Positions 6,299 through 6,998 of a DNA stretch of 6,998 nt are shown here, piece after piece. The notes below the pieces were generated by a model, which was not told the DNA's origin, did no database searches, and was given only the letters and a program-made list of their open reading frames with translations. The translations under genes and the position numbers were made by a program. How positions within the stretch are numbered: position 1 is the first letter of the stretch; every line of letters starts with the position of its first letter. The stretch is from contig CAMFTS010000053.1 in assembly GCA_945988915.1 (NCBI GenBank), positions 1 through 6,998 on the forward strand, read 5' to 3'. The DNA is from an uncultured Clostridia bacterium (lineage in GTDB: Bacteria > Bacillota > Clostridia > Oscillospirales > Acutalibacteraceae).

Positions 6299-6998
6299 AT
6301 GGAAGAAAGATTTAAACCCGGATACATTCCGAAGACACATAAAATATTGTGGATTGTATTAAGAACAGGCATACTTTTGTGGGGAATTTACGGATTGTTT
6401 CACGGTTCGGTAGTTGAATTTCTCGAAGCAATTTTCGCCATAATTTTTACACATCTTTGGGACTTTTTCCAAATTTTCGGCGGATTCTCTTTTATCACAA
6501 GAGTTGACTATTTAACTCAAACTATGCTTAATCTGTTCATATTTGTCGGCGTAGTAATCGGTTCTACGCTTAACAACAGAACGAATTTTCATAGCTTTGA
6601 CCTTGTTACGCATTTCTTTTCGGGATTCATTTCAGCTTGGTTTGCTTATGATTTCGCAGTTATAATTCAGGGCAGAAAAAGACGACTTTCTCCTGCATTG
6701 ACTTCACTGTTTGCCCTCGGCTTCTCTTGTTTTATTGCAGTTGGCTGGGAAATATACGAATTTACAATGGACAGAGTTTACGGTCTGGCACTCCAGAATT
6801 CAGTGCCTATGTCTGATTACGGCCTTACTGATACTATGGTCGATTTCATTATGGCTTCAATAGGCGCGGTAATCGGAATGTTCCTTGTTGCTTTTTACCG
6901 TAACGGAATAATCGGACCAAATAAGAAAATATATAAAGATAGAGCAAGACTTGCAGAAGAAAATGAATTGTTAAAGGAAAGGTTGCTAAGGGATTATA
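6299..6998 (+). CDS. Multi-pass membrane protein, possibly YjdF/DUF2238-like, 3' end outside the window
   Basis: Open frame of 233 codons from the ATG at 6299 with no stop before the window edge, so the true length is unknown. The start follows TAAGGA (6284-6289), which overlaps the stop of the preceding gene, with 9 nt spacing; the intergenic gap is 12 nt, implying one operon. The sequence MEERFKPGYIPKTHK is followed by about six hydrophobic segments near 17-36, 41-60, 75-91, 104-123, 133-153 and 181-200. Polar residues placed as in YjdF/DUF2238 (and loosely VanZ-like) proteins are His105 in a DLVTHFF context, WEIYEF at 150-155, and DTMVDF at 178-183 followed by a Gly-containing helix. After the last membrane segment a charged helix (209-233), with Ile211/Leu218/Leu225 at heptad spacing, looks like the start of a coiled coil. 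The family call is from memory of motif style and is moderate; the membrane topology is firm. Function unknown. Confidence 0.85.
   Translation, partial: MEERFKPGYIPKTHKILWIVLRTGILLWGIYGLFHGSVVEFLEAIFAIIFTHLWDFFQIFGGFSFITRVDYLTQTMLNLFIFVGVVIGSTLNNRTNFHSFDLVTHFFSGFISAWFAYDFAVIIQGRKRRLSPALTSLFALGFSCFIAVGWEIYEFTMDRVYGLALQNSVPMSDYGLTDTMVDFIMASIGAVIGMFLVAFYRNGIIGPNKKIYKDRARLAEENELLKERLLRDY

Overview
The window reads as a low-to-moderate G+C (by eye about 40%) chromosomal segment of a Gram-positive anaerobe, most likely a Clostridia/Oscillospirales-type Bacillota. This placement is an inference from AGGAGG-like ribosome sites, promoters with 17-nt spacers and TGn extended -10 elements, a gatCAB operon, a short proB without a PUA domain, and a cell-surface lipoprotein with a clostridial look. 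No mobile element, CRISPR array, tRNA or rRNA was found.

Layout: positions 1-930 (minus strand) hold proB and the first 44 codons of proA, the first two steps of proline synthesis from glutamate, 4 nt apart and driven by their own promoter just upstream. Positions 1058-4364 (minus strand) hold a complete gatC-gatA-gatB operon: promoter, three tightly packed genes, and a strong intrinsic terminator 7 nt after gatB. Its products form the amidotransferase that turns misacylated Glu-tRNA(Gln) and/or Asp-tRNA(Asn) into Gln-tRNA(Gln)/Asn-tRNA(Asn).

A 171-bp divergent intergenic region (4295-4465) separates the gat operon from a plus-strand pair. The first gene (4466-6286) encodes a 606-residue predicted lipoprotein: a lipobox at Cys25, five imperfect beta-rich tandem repeats (about residues 36-181), then seven repeats of about 60 residues that look like a complete seven-bladed beta-propeller (194-606). 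Twelve nt later begins a multi-pass membrane protein (6299 to the window edge, still open) whose WE-x-x-E and DT-x-x-D motifs recall the YjdF/DUF2238 family. The two are probably co-transcribed and may act together at the membrane, but their role is unknown.

The minus-strand genes are ordinary housekeeping genes. The plus-strand lipoprotein/membrane-protein pair is the only part that looks undescribed. There is no gene-free stretch longer than about 170 bp.
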